Below, piece after piece: positions 22,457-33,324 of a DNA stretch of 64,000 nt. Both the position numbers and the translations under genes were made by a program. The stretch is from Amborella trichopoda (lineage: Eukaryota > Streptophyta > Magnoliopsida > Amborellales > Amborellaceae): the NCBI RefSeq assembly GCF_000471905.2, contig NW_006494719.1, positions 930,507 through 994,506 on the forward strand, read 5' to 3'. Within the stretch, counting starts at the first letter, position 1; each line of letters begins with the position of its first letter. A model generated the notes under the pieces. That model searched no databases. It was not told where the DNA came from and saw only the letters and a program-made list of their open reading frames with translations.

Positions 22457-22904
22457 AAAAAGGATCCTATCAGTCACACTAGCTGACTGCTACAGTTTTA
22501 GCCAACGGTCAAGATTGAATCTGGGCCCAATTTAATGGTCACGACCTCATTTCGTATTTGAAATTTTATTTTTCTCTACAAATCCAAATCACTTGAAATT
22601 TTGAACGTCTATTATTCAAAAGTAGGGAAATCTAATAAAACTAATGAAAAATATATCCATACCTTTTTTTTAAGGTGTTATTTCACAATAGACTCGAGGT
22701 TTTATAAGATAGCTTGGGGCATAAAAATTGTATGTTTTATTTCTTCTAACCTCCTGAACTAATTTAGACCTGTTTTTTGGGCCAAACAAATCAAAGAAGA
22801 CATGCCTTTTCTAAAATCCATCTTCCCAAACTTCTCTCTCTTTCTGTCTCTTCCTGTACCCCTTCTCTCTCCGTCTTTCCCATCTCTCTCCCCTCACTCT
22901 CTCT

Positions 22905-23947
22905 CTTGCTCACTCTCTTCATGTTTCCCATCTCGCCCCTCATTTTTGCGAGCTTCACAAAACCCACAAACCCACAAGTCTAATCCCCTTCGGGTACTTC
23001 CTTCAATGGAGGCTTGAGACACCTGAAATGAAAACTCCCTAAACATTCATCACACTCAAGTATCACAGCTCTTCCTGACCTGAAACAAACCTTACATTCT
23101 TCAACCTCTGGATCCTCACCATCAGAGCTTGTATTCTCTCTCCTCTTCACATAGACATCATCACCAATTGAGAATTTAGCACATGATAGACAATCTTCTT
23201 AGAAAACACTCTTTTCTTTTTAAGCCCCAGGTTTCCCTTTTTCTCAACTCCATGGCCACTGGATTTCTACGAATTTTGTTCATTTTTCTTGTTTTTCCTT
23301 GCATTTTGGTTGGACCTTGTGTTTCTCAACACTACAAGTTCATCAGAAACTTTCCTCGACTTCCTATTTTTGGCAAAATCCTTCTTCAATTTTCCATTTT
23401 TCGTAGCAACATTTTTCCCTAAGTTCCCATCTTCCTCAATTGAATGCCCTGATTTTCCTTTTCTGTAAACCGATTGTCCACCATTTGTTCTGGACACACC
23501 ATTTGCCTTTCTAGAAAATGCAGAAGCTTCTGGTTCAGCGAACAACCTCTTTCTCTTCATACATTCTGACATATCTGGAGAGATCGGAGACAACTAAAGC
23601 TCAGACGATCTTTCCCCATTGTTTTTTTGAATGCAGGATTTTTTGCTATTTTCACCATCATCAACCAAACCATTTTCCTCTTGAACAACCTCTGCCTTTC
23701 TAATACCAGTTGTTTTCCCATTTTTAGAAGGTTTGGGCGTCTCAAATGATTCGACGTAATTCACTATGTATTGTATGGCAGAATATTCTGGATTGGACAC
23801 GACCTTTCTTGCAGATCTTTGAGGGGAAGGGTTTGTTGGTGTGGAAAGAAATGCTAGAATGGATGATGAAGAAATTAGGGTTTTCTGGTCTTTGGAAGTT
23901 AGGCTTTGCTGGTTTTTGGCATTTGTAGGGGTTTTGACCATGGCCAT
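22905..23947 (-). pseudogene. ORC1: Captured ORC1 5' fragment (N-terminus and PHD finger)
   Basis: On the minus strand from ATG at 23947, 117 codons run to a single in-frame TAG (about 23594). The frame then continues for 108 codons with a basic, Ser/Lys-rich sequence like the disordered N-terminus of plant ORC1. After a non-coding stretch and a frame shift near 23180, a clear plant ORC1 PHD finger follows: IGDDVYVKRREN, EDPEVEECKVCF, then ECDECLGSFHFRCLKPPLKE (about 23190-22990). The conserved Trp codon after PEGD is a stop. The AAA+ ATPase and winged-helix parts are absent. Intact ORC1 is the largest ORC subunit, and its PHD binds modified histone H3. This copy cannot make it. Confidence 0.8.
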
Positions 23948-24110
23948 GGCCTCCTCTATTGAGAGAGAGAAGGGCTTCTTGAGGTAAAAGGTTACCGAGA
24001 GGAGAGAGAGAGAGGTGTTTGAAGAAATACGGGAGGATAGAGAGAGTTAGAGATGTAGGAAGAGAGAGAAAGAGAGAAGTTTAGGGTATATAAGTGAAGA
24101 GAGAAAAAGG
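23948..24110 (-). promoter_or_regulatory. Captured 5' UTR and possible promoter of ORC1
   Basis: Upstream of the captured ATG on the minus strand is a CT-rich stretch typical of plant 5' untranslated regions, with CACTTATATACCC (a TATA-like box) at about 24085-24100. If it came along with the gene, the element carries its own promoter. Inferred from composition and position only. Confidence 0.35.
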
Positions 24111-24538
24111 ATTAGGTTTAAAAAAGCATGTCTTTCTCACATTTGTTTAAGTTAAAAAATAGGTTTAAATTGGCTAATAGGTTAGAAGCTATCTTTTAAA
24201 ACCTTGAGTTTATCAAAAAATGAAACCTAAAAATAAGAGCTATGGAGATTTTTTCTCAAAAAATAATTCGCAAGCTAAAAATTGATCAAAATACATCCAA
24301 AACATTTTGGAGGTATTTTGGTTAATTTTTATTTTACAAATTATTTTTTTATATTTTTATTAGATGTGCCTTAATGAGAAGAATGAACACTTAAAATTTC
24401 AAGTGATTTGGATTTGTAGAAAAAATGAAAATTCAAATACGAAATGAAGTTGTAATCATCAGACCGACCCATATTCAATCTGGGTTGTTGGATGATATTG
24501 TAGCAGTCTAGGATCCTTTCCTATATATATATATATAT

Positions 24539-25389
24539 CATAAAAACTTATCTAATATTTTCCTTTAAGTTCCCTCTAAATTCCCATCCCACAAACCTCA
24601 ATTTTAGCTTTTGTTAAGTCCATTAATTTTTCAATATTTTTTTAAACTGCCCTCAAATTTAGTGGGTAGTAACCACATTCCTCAACGGTTGACTTTTCAT
24701 ATCGAAGAAAGTGCTACCCCAAACATAACCTAATTTAAACCATTTAAATAAATTTGGAAGAAGTTCATATAAGATTGCAACCATATACTATAAATACGAC
24801 CCCAAACATAACCTAATTTAAACCATTTAAATAAACTTGGAAGAAGTTCATATAAGATTGTAACCATATACTATAAATACTATACACCTCAAAAATTCAG
24901 TAGCAAAAAGTGTTTCAAAGTTATAAAACCTTCTAATTGATCATCTCAACCTGAAGATGTATGGATATTAAATAAGAATTTCAAATCCTAAATATAATGT
25001 ATATTGTAATAAGTTATTGAGACAGTCTATTTTTAAGATTTTTATGTGTTTGTAGATCTCTTCAATCTCAATTTTTGTAATTTCATAATTAGAATTGAAC
25101 ATAAATTTTGAAACCTCCAACACCGGAAATACATCGTCTGAGTAACATTTGAGGTGCACCTTACTTCTACATAATAAGATACGCACTTTATACAAACCTC
25201 ACCTTAAAATACTCATGTATATTATTTGGGAGTTCCATTGTTGCCCTCTATTTTGTTATACAATAAGCCCTTGATTCCTCTGATTCCACTATGTCCGTGG
25301 CTTGGATGACGTGGAGATTCCCTCTCCACCCCAATCCAATCGTTTAAAATGACAAAAGGTCTCCACAAGAGGATTCAGATAGACATCCA
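24539..25389. other. AT-rich upstream region of the transporter gene
   Basis: Contains an 83 bp exact-style tandem duplication (24716-24798 and 24799-24881), each unit ending in TATACTATAAATAC. It also contains one copy (about 24975-25165) of a dispersed repeat ending in TTTGAGGTGCACCTTA. No gene is recognisable. A promoter for the following gene should lie in the last few hundred bases, but I see no decisive box close to the ATG. Confidence 0.5.
24716..24881. repeat. 83 bp direct tandem duplication with TATA-like ends
   Basis: Two adjacent units start ACCCCAAACATAACC and end CTATAAATAC, differing at only a few positions. Each unit carries a CTATAAATA box; the second box lies about 510 bases upstream of the transporter ATG. 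Confidence 0.85.
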
Positions 25390-27078
25390 ATGGAGGCAAC
25401 GTGGATCCACCGTTGCTATCTCTCTCGTCTCCCAACCATCACCAACCCTCACCCCCGCCCCATCTCTACCTCTCCCTCTCCCTCTCCCTCTCTGCAACTA
25501 CACAACCCATGTATTCTTCTGCACAAATTCCATCATCGCTCCGCCATGCTTCTCCCACTCAGAGCTTCCTCTTCCTCCTTAAGCTTCCACTTCGAGGATC
25601 TCAAGTCGTCAATTTCCCTAACCAACGACGATCTCAAGCCGACGACCCCAGACCAGCGTACATTCTCTGCCTTGGACTTCGGTAGCCTCTGGGTGGGCCT
25701 CGTCGTTGGCGTCCCGACCTACTACCTTGCTGGCAGCCTGGTGGAGCTTGGAATGGTCTGGTGGCAAGGGATCGCCACTGTGGTGCTTGCTAACGTCATC
25801 CTTATTGTTCCTCTCATCCTCACTGGCCATGCCGGCACATGCTACGGGATCTCATTCCCGGTGTTGGCACGTGCAGCCTTTGGTATCCGTGGGGCTCACC
25901 TCCCGACCTTGCTTCGTGCCCTGGTCGGGTGTGGGTGGTTCGGCATCGAGACGTGGATTGGTGGCCAGACTGTCTTCCTCCTCTTGCCTCTCTCCTTCAG
26001 GCAATCTCCCTATGCTCAAACACTCCCATGGCTAGGGACCTCTCTGCTTGAATTCGCCTGCTTCCTTACCTTTTGGGCGGCTCAGATGGGGATCATTTGG
26101 AAGGGGATGGAGGGAATCAGGGACCTTGAGAAGTACTCCGCCCCGATACTGGTATTCCTCACCGGTGCTCTCCTCTGTTGGGCATATTTCACTGCAGGTG
26201 GCTTCGGGACCATGCTCTCAACGCCGTCCAGCCTCACCACCTCCCAATTCTGGGCCCTGTTTTTCCCGTCGCTAACTGCAAACATCAGCTTCTGGGCAAC
26301 TCTCGCTATCAACATCCCCGACTTCACTCGCTACGCCAAGAGCCAGGCCGACCAGGTGCTCGGCCAGGTAGCCATCCCTGTCTTCATGGGTGCCTTCACC
26401 TTCGTCGGCCTGGCTGTCACCTCATCCACCCAAGTCATCTTTGGCCATGTAATATCGAGCCCCATCGAGCTCCTAGCCCGAATCAGTGGCAACTTCGCCC
26501 CGGCCCTCATCCTCTCGATCGTGGGCATCAGCCTCGCCACCCTCACCACCAACATAGCAGCCAACGTGGTGGCTCCCGCAAATGCCCTGGTGAATCTGAG
26601 CCCCTCAATTTTTACATTCCAAAGGGGGGCTCTGCTAACTGCTCTTTTGGGCATTCTTGCCCAGCCGTGGCGGCTGCTTGCGTCGAGCGAGAGCTTCATT
26701 TATACGTGGCTCATTGGGTACTCGGCCTTGTTGGGACCGATTGGCGGCATCGTGCTTGTTGACTACTACCTCTTGAGGCACACGAATCTGGATCTCAGAG
26801 CACTCTATTCCGACGATCCCATTGGGCCTTACTGGTATGGAAGGGGCTATAATTGGGCGGCCGTGGCCGCTCTCGTTATGGGGATCTTGCCTGTGATGCC
26901 TGGATTTCTGAATAAACTAGGGATACTGAAATCCACAGCTACAGCCTTTGTGACCATATACAACAACGCTTGGTTCATTGGCTTCTCTGTTTCGGGGGTG
27001 ATATACTGGCTCTTGTCGCAGTCGAGTCGCTCCAAAAGCTCCCAATCTGCGGTGGATTCACCACCGATGTTCGGGTAG
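25390..27078 (+). CDS. PLUTO: Plastid-type nucleobase transporter (NCS1 family, PLUTO-like)
   Basis: A complete single-exon ORF of 562 codons ending TAG at 27078. The protein matches the nucleobase:cation symporter-1 family. In Arabidopsis the single NCS1 member PLUTO sits in the plastid envelope and imports uracil, adenine and guanine. Residues 1 to about 60 are Ser/Pro/Leu/His-rich with few acidic residues, as in a chloroplast transit peptide. A second ATG at 25546 would give a shorter leader, so the start is uncertain. The family core begins at about residue 85 ([20 protein letters not shown]). About twelve hydrophobic segments follow, with NCS1-type stretches such as [39 protein letters not shown] and [15 protein letters not shown]. 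It is GC-rich against AT-rich surroundings. No break is visible. The promoter region was not identified. Confidence 0.93.
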   Translation: MEATWIHRCYLSRLPTITNPHPRPISTSPSPSPSLQLHNPCILLHKFHHRSAMLLPLRASSSSLSFHFEDLKSSISLTNDDLKPTTPDQRTFSALDFGSLWVGLVVGVPTYYLAGSLVELGMVWWQGIATVVLANVILIVPLILTGHAGTCYGISFPVLARAAFGIRGAHLPTLLRALVGCGWFGIETWIGGQTVFLLLPLSFRQSPYAQTLPWLGTSLLEFACFLTFWAAQMGIIWKGMEGIRDLEKYSAPILVFLTGALLCWAYFTAGGFGTMLSTPSSLTTSQFWALFFPSLTANISFWATLAINIPDFTRYAKSQADQVLGQVAIPVFMGAFTFVGLAVTSSTQVIFGHVISSPIELLARISGNFAPALILSIVGISLATLTTNIAANVVAPANALVNLSPSIFTFQRGALLTALLGILAQPWRLLASSESFIYTWLIGYSALLGPIGGIVLVDYYLLRHTNLDLRALYSDDPIGPYWYGRGYNWAAVAALVMGILPVMPGFLNKLGILKSTATAFVTIYNNAWFIGFSVSGVIYWLLSQSSRSKSSQSAVDSPPMFG

Positions 27079-27696
27079 CAAGACTTGGTCAGATCGCCAT
27101 GTTCAAGCTGTTTCAAGAGAACACTGGATCCGTTAGTTTCTCAGTTTTTTTTACTTCTCATTACTTCAAATAAGTCCTTAAACTGAAGAAATGGCCTGAT
27201 CGGACTAGTGAATCGGAATAGGTTACTCGGTGGCCGATTCAGGTTATTAACCCACCCTATCTGCCACATAATACAGGGATTGAGATTATTAATGGCAGGG
27301 CTTGAGAATTTATTGTGTTAATTCTGGAAACCGCTGTTTGTTGATAGAGAGATCCATTTGCATATCTCTCGAGTTTATTAGTGGCTACATGTAATCTGCA
27401 GGAGTGAAATATCACCACTAAAAGGAAAATCTTATTAAATTTACCTTTTGGGATCCAATGTGTTGCTCTCCAGGACTCTAAAAGTTATGAAGGAATTGAG
27501 GGTTAAACTAGGCCCGAGCCTTATTTAAGGCACGTTAACGTAACGGCTCTGGTCCTGGCCTTAGTATAAGATCTAACCGGTCCTAACCATATAAATGTAT
27601 AAGTGTAATAAGAACGGACTTGCAATCAAGGCCTACAAGTATAGCCGACCGGGTTGGCTTAGGCCTGGTCCTTAGATGGCGTGCTTAAGCCTGGTC
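27079..27696. other. 3' flank of the transporter gene
   Basis: Probable 3' untranslated region followed by intergenic DNA. AATAAG occurs at about 27168. Around 27500-27690 there is a GC-richer stretch with repeated GGCCTGGTCCTTAG-like words and no ORF; it may be a short transposon fragment that I cannot name. Confidence 0.4.
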
Positions 27697-28788
27697 CTTG
27701 TTGGGCTCAGTATGCCGATCGATTTGATATCAATTTCGAGCCATGGATTGTATTTTTAAGCCACGATCAGACCACTTGAAATTTGGATGAATATTAAAAA
27801 CTTTAGATCAATAGTGTGCTCGTTTCTTGATGTTTTTTCATGATATCTTTGTTGGATCACATTGAATATGTTGTCACAATCGCGTGGTAACAAACGCAGA
27901 TCGATTTCTTGTCCAGACGAAGATTTCACAACTTTAGAGTTTTGGTTGGAATCTGGAATTCCATCGCCATAATTTTCAGTCACTTTAATGGCTTCATGTG
28001 TGAAATCCGACCATTCATCTTGTATGGGGTTCGGACCAGAGATAACCCTAAACCTTATGCACACGATGGAAGTAGTCTCGCGTCAATCCAATGTGCGAGC
28101 GCCATGATTTGACCACTCGAGTGAAGCATGTCGCTGCTGATTTTCCTGCAACTTTCTTCATGGATCAGCAATTTATCTCTAACTTTTCTCTTTGCTCGGG
28201 CATCGTCATGGGGTATATCCCATATCAAAACGCTTATCTTGATGAGACGAACACGCTAACAAAATTTGAGTGTGATCTGACTCGGGACGAGTGATATATA
28301 GATCCCGAAAGTCACTGCGCGTGGCTGCAAAAACAGTCACCTTTAATGGTGATTTGGTGAAGTGAGGGCGCACAGGAATAGTGTGCAGCCTACCCCTTTT
28401 TGGTATTTTGCCCATAACTTTGTCCTGGAGTGTCTGATTAAGCTGAAACTTGACCCATTTGGGTTTTCTATCGTGCCAAATCCAATGGTGGTAGTTTCAC
28501 AGCTGTTTGATACATGAAAAATATAGTTCTAGTTATGGGGTCCGTTTCAGGGTCTTAGAGGCTGTCTGTCAAAACAATTTCTCGGTTTGCATTGCCTTAG
28601 AGATGTCGGAATGTGACGAAACTTGACAAGAAAATTTTTGGAATCCTTATGAATATCTTGACCTGTTATGGAGTCATTCTGAGACTATCCAAATTTCCAC
28701 TGTCTGTCAAGCTTTATTGACCGTCTTCTCTTTTTATTCTGCATCAGGGACCCATGGTGCTGAAAAATGTCTTCAAATAGCATGCCCC
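27697..28788. repeat. 1.09 kb direct repeat, left copy
   Basis: Matches 43214-44306 along its whole length in the same orientation, with roughly one difference in seven to ten bases. Both copies contain CGATCGATTTGAT near the left end and CCATGGTG..AAAAATGTCTTCAAA at the right end. On the minus strand the right copy lies just beyond the polypurine-like AAGTGGGAGA that ends the copia remnant, so it may be that element's LTR. In that case this copy would be a solo or truncated LTR. Small ORFs here are not convincing. Confidence 0.6.
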
Positions 28789-29814
28789 ATCGAATGTTGT
28801 GCTTCAAGAGAAGCAAGAAAGACAAAATTCGGAAAATTTCCTCTTGCTTTATTTCTTTTTTCTTCCTAGCCACATGACTACATGAATGCCGAGAAGATTC
28901 ACATAATGCTGTAACTAGGATGCTCAGACGTTTGGATGCAATGTACAAGTCCATTCGTGGAGACTTTAGGGCAAGAAGCGACTTTGAGGGATCTTATCAA
29001 AGTTCTCACCCTCAAGGGACTATTTGCAATTCTGACAGCTGGGAATTTTTTTACAGACCTCATTGGTCAGAATCAGGCCTATCTGGTATTGGGGTGCCAT
29101 GCTGAAGGAAATTTTTCCCATTTGGTCTTTGCTTTTGGATTGACAGCAAAAGAACCTTTGGTTGGCGTTGTTTGCTACTACACCAGGTTTGCTTTTAATG
29201 AACAGGATACCTTTGTGGGCCCCATCCTGTAGGGTCCAGTCAAGGGCATTTGTTGGCCTGTCCCGAAAGTTTGGGCCTATTGGCTAGGGAGGGATTTTGG
29301 CGAGGCAACCTCATGCCGAGACTTAACCATGAAGTCTCTGGCAGGTTTCACCCTGGTTTGTCAGTTTCTTGCCTTTATAACGTGTCTTTAGCATCTTAGA
29401 GTGTGTTTGTGACTTCGTGGGAATAGTGCTTTCCTCATGAAACTTGTCTTGCCTTCTAGGTGAGTCTTCTATCTTTCGAGTCCTTTTTGTAAATGAACTC
29501 AGACTGTTGAAATCTTGCTTGATGCTCATATGTTTGGATCTTGGTATTGTGACACCAGGGATTTTTCTCCTTAGAATGTGGGCTGAAGCTACCTGTTGAG
29601 GCGGGTGTTGCATCAACCTGTTTATTGGTCTAAACGTCCTTTGCGGATTTTCACTTGGACTTGGGAAGCAGCATCGTAGAGACGGAACTCTTTTACTTAT
29701 GGTTTCATGACCATGCCCGTCTATCATTTTTACTCATGGCGTTCCCCTATTCAAGTTTACACCATGCCCATTATTCTTCTTTTTTTTTTGCTCGTTTTTT
29801 TTTTTTGTATCTAG
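28789..29814. other. Retroelement-like DNA without a recognised gene
   Basis: Several ORFs of up to 134 codons exist on both strands, and none resembles a protein I know. One plus-strand frame (28936-29232) is hydrophobic in part. Base composition is like the retroelement zone to the right rather than the gene to the left. Confidence 0.35.
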
Positions 29815-31210
29815 GCGTGTTTAGGGTCATGCCTTCGAGACCTGTGCGAAGCCTTTTAACGTCATGCGGTTAGGACATGCACTATAGTTTAAGGTCATAC
29901 AGCTGGACCATGATGGTGATGGATGGCAGCTGTTGAGGCCATGGAGTGAGTATGGTGGTGGTTTGACTTACTTTGGGGATATGACATGAGGCTACCTATG
30001 AAGGATGCATGATGCATGAACAACAGGTAAAAAATGATGACCCACTAGCTGACGACGAGTATGGATGACGGGATGGTTCGCCATTTATGTGAGCATGGGT
30101 GAAACTCACTGGGGAATGATGGATGGTAGTAATGAAGTGAATGGACTCACTGGAGAAGTAATGAAGGTGGTGCGCGTATACGATCCTGTCGGTCAGGGAA
30201 GACGTGCGTGAAAATGCACGTAAAGGGCGTGTGCATGTGTGTGGGGGAATATTTTAAGGTTATGCCTCCGAGACTTGTGCGCATTTTAACGTCATGCGGT
30301 CAGGATTTGCACTATGGTTTAAGGTCATATAGCTGGGACTGTGGCTATGCAGTTTAAAGTCATGAAGCTTGGACCATGCAATTTAAGGTCGTGCAACTAG
30401 ACCTTCACTACAACTTAAGGTCATATAGTTTGGACCATGATGCTAAGCCTTTTAACGTTATGTGGTCAGGACGTGCACTATAGTTTAAGGTCATATAGCT
30501 TGGACCATGGATATGCAATTTAACGTTATGCAGCTAGGACCATGCAGTTTAAGGTCATGCAACTAGACCATTTTGGTGGGTTGCCATGTAGGTAACATTC
30601 TCTGGGGGATAGTGGCTTGGTGAGAAGCAGACCTACTGGGTATTAATAGGGTAAATATTACTCCACGGGGATAATGAACAATAGTATGAATGTAAATATG
30701 TGGGGATGGTAGGCCAGAGCATAGATGTAACCCCACTGATGATTGGAGAGATAAGAATGACCCTAACTCTATTGGGGGTAATGGGCTGCAGTACGGATGT
30801 GACTCCTACTGGGGATGAGGGACAGTGGCCTGCATGCAGTCCCACTGGGAATTACAGTCGGAGCACAGGTGTAACCCCACTGGGGATAGTAGTAGACTAC
30901 ACCTGGGGGAGAGGTGCATTCATTTCACAGTTTAAAGTCACGCGAATGGAATATTTGTCGTGCCGTTAACATTTTGCTATAAGGACGTGTTATAGTTTAA
31001 GGTCTTGTAGCTCAGACCATGGTTATGCATTTTAAAGTCATGCAGGTAGGACTATGCAGTTTAAGGTCGTGCAACTAGACCTACGCTATAGTTTAAGATC
31101 ATATAGTTTGGACCATTTAGTTTAGGGTTGTGCACCTAGACCTCCGCTACAGTTTAAGGTCATATAGTTTGGACCGTGTAGTTTAGGGTCGTGCACCTAG
31201 ACCATTTTGG
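29815..31210 (+). repeat. Degenerate tandem repeats with TTTAAGGTCATATAG units
   Basis: Units of roughly 35-45 bp carrying CAGTTTAAGGTCATGCAACT, TTTAACGTCATGCGGTCAGG or CATATAGCTTGGACCATG recur at 29815-29910, 30250-30575 and 30960-31205. A different repeat with CCACTGGGGATGA-like words lies between them (30600-30900). Such arrays are common in LTR or untranslated regions of large gypsy elements. No coding function. Confidence 0.7.
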
Positions 31211-31429
31211 TAAGGGAATGTGACTCCATGAGGATAATGGGCTGTAACTAGAGACTTGACTCCCTGGGATGCAAAGTGGTGGCCTGCTAGTGGGGATGAC
31301 AGGTCACAATCTGGGGTGGGAAAAATCCACAGTCGGCAGCGCTATAGCATGCGCATGGTGCTAGCATAGGAAATGTGAGGGGCGCGGCGTATGGCGTTAA
31401 CATGAGTAAGGCACGTGACGTTAAGCCTT

Positions 31430-31835
31430 TGGTGAAGTGCACAACGATAACACTTTGTGAAGCGCACGGCAATAACACTTTGTGAAGCACACGACGATAG
31501 CTCTTTGTGAAGCGCACGATGATAGCATTTTGTGAAGCGCACGGCGATGACACTTTGTGAAGCGAGCGACGATGACACTTTGTGAAGCGTGCGACGATGA
31601 CACTTTGTGAAGTGCATGGCCATAAAACTTTGTGAAGCACGCAGTGATAACACTTTGTGAAGTGCACGACGATGTCACTATGTGAAGCACACGGCGATAG
31701 CATTTTATGAAGAGCACGACGATGAGACTTTGTGAAGCGCGTGGCGAATAACACTTTGTGACGCGCATGGCGATGTCACTTTGTGAAGCACATGGCGATA
31801 AGGCATGGCGATAGCATCAGACGATAGCAGATTTA
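31430..31835. repeat. 25 bp minisatellite, about 15 units
   Basis: The consensus unit is ACACTTTGTGAAGCGCACGG followed by CGATG; units start every 25 bases from about 31434 to about 31800 with a few substitutions each. Because 25 is not a multiple of three, all three minus-strand frames look open and give repetitive Cys/His/Arg-rich ORFs of 103-155 codons. These are artefacts of the repeat. Confidence 0.9.
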
Positions 31836-31967
31836 TGAGGCATAGGCGGCAATGATTTGTGTTCAGGCCTCGGACTTGACCTGCCCTGGCCCAGGCCTAT
31901 CGTCGTCTGAAGATGAGGACCAGAGTGTCATTTCGAACTTGGGAAGGGCAATCTGCGTAACTCTCGT

Positions 31968-31979
31968 CTATAAAAGGGG
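31968..31979 (+). promoter_or_regulatory. TATA box of a likely LTR promoter
   Basis: CTATAAAAGGGG at 31968-31979 on the plus strand, followed by ACTGTTTCACTTTTGTAAAAC and a GAGAG-rich stretch. This is the usual layout of a plant LTR promoter and R region. It faces the PMD ORF that begins about 1.35 kb further on. I could not find a matching second LTR, so the element it belongs to is uncertain. Confidence 0.45.
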
Positions 31980-33324
31980 AAAAACCCCAATTTACTGTTT
32001 CACTTTTGTAAAACAGTGTGAGAATTTTAGAGCGAGAGAACTTTCGACAAGAGACTTTCGGCAAGAGCTTCCGGCCAAAACAGTGTACAGGCACTCAGGA
32101 ATTTCGATGAGCTTCAGTGAGTCGTGAACCTTCGCAGCGTGAGGACGTCTTCAGAGAGTGCCAAGGCTTTCTCGAGCAGGGAACAGGGGCTTCATAGAGA
32201 TTTTCCAATACTCTGGCGAAACTGCAACAGTCGCAGTGGTACTCTACCGGAGTTTCAGAACTATTTGTGGGAGTAGAAGAGGAGAAACCAAGGGTTACTG
32301 GCTATTTTTAGGAGCCCTTAATGATTTTCCGATGGTTTCGTGGTTGCTGATAGGTTGCAGAGGGGTCAGGGAAGTTTGACGATTTTTTTGATATCGGGAG
32401 AGAAGTAGGAGGAGCATCAATGGGCTCACCGGAAACACAGTGACGTTCCGATGAGTGGTGGAAAACTGTAGAAGTACGAGGAGGGGAAACCGAGAGGTCA
32501 CAGAGGGCTTTCGGGGGACTCTAGGTAGTTTTTCATTAGCTTCAGTCACTAGTGGAAGAGAGGGAATAAATGGGGAAGGGTTTTCAGGTGACGAGGAGGA
32601 GAAACGCTTGTGAGAACTCGACGCGTCACAAGCCTGTAGCGGTCAGGTCGGTGAAGGACCGTGAGATGGAAAACAGTCACCATCCTCACGCGTGGTGATA
32701 GGCCACGTCGTGAGTGTCAGGTGGAGTGTCCAGATTTCAAGGGATGTGGTGTGCGGCACTTGTGACGCTTGTGAACAGCATGAGTGCAGCTGGTGTTAGA
32801 CACAGATGGCGATAGCCCCTTTAGTCATGAGATGGCGATAGCCTTGCCTTCTGCACACAGTGATTGCCTCTTTAGTCATGATGAGATGATAGTCCTACCT
32901 TCTTCACACCACAATAGCCTTTATAAGAATAGCTAGTGCTATGCCTTAGGTGACCAGCCGGCGATATGCCCTTGCGAACGTAGCTGTCGCTACGCCTTAG
33001 CGTTTTTATAGACAGCCTTATGTAGCCCCTTAACGACTCGCACCTGGAGGCGAAGCCTTTGCTCTAACTTCATGGCCCAGCCTTCAGGCGCCTTTCCAGA
33101 TGTGAAGAAGCTCCCACAATCAAGGGAGCTTCGCACCAATGAATTTCCCAGCAAAAGCTTGGTGAGGGGTGAGTCGATCTGGCCACGATCGACTCACCGA
33201 GGCATTATGTGAACCAAGGTGGCTTTTGAGCGTCACCTTTGCTAGTGACCCCGTCCGCTTTGAGGTTAGTTAAGATATCAATGGGAATGTAAGAATAGAA
33301 GAAGGGGTATGCCTCCTCCATTGT
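31980..33324. other. Possible R/U5 and untranslated region before the PMD ORF
   Basis: GC-moderate sequence with short ATGGCGATAGCC-type repeats (about 32805-32950) and a palindromic TGAGTCGATC / GATCGACTCA pair at about 33171-33200. No ORF that I can support. Confidence 0.35.

Larger units (their letters stand above)
22455..24521. mobile_element. Pack-type inverted-repeat transposon carrying an ORC1 gene fragment
   Basis: The ends are inverted repeats of roughly 170-190 bp: left from GGAAAAAGGATCCTA at 22455, right ending TAGGATCCTTTCC at 24521. Further in, CATTTCGTATTTGAA and CAAATCCAAATCACTTGAAA are shared by the two arms. (TA)n lies directly on both sides (22420-22454 and 22522-style repeats at 24522-24538). 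The right arm has TTTTATTAGATGTGCC, as in the elements at 144-610 and 61185-61445. The interior (about 22900-24110) is host-derived. It has no transposase, so it is non-autonomous. The long TIRs and captured gene resemble Pack-MULEs; superfamily not proven. Confidence 0.8.

Noticed and set aside
25618-27116. Antisense and shifted ORFs over the transporter gene
   Set aside because: GC-rich shadow frames of the 562-codon gene; none resembles a protein family.
27756-28064. A 102-codon minus-strand ORF with a partner at 43272-43583
   Set aside because: Both lie in the 1.09 kb direct repeat. The partner frame is kept, but I see no domain, and LTR-like non-coding DNA explains the similarity.
31287-31768. 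Cys/His-rich minus-strand ORFs of 103-155 codons resembling repeat proteins
   Set aside because: Produced by the 25 bp minisatellite, which is open in all three frames.
31430-31835. Regular short repeats that might suggest a CRISPR array
   Set aside because: The units are directly adjacent with no unique spacers, and the genome is a plant's.
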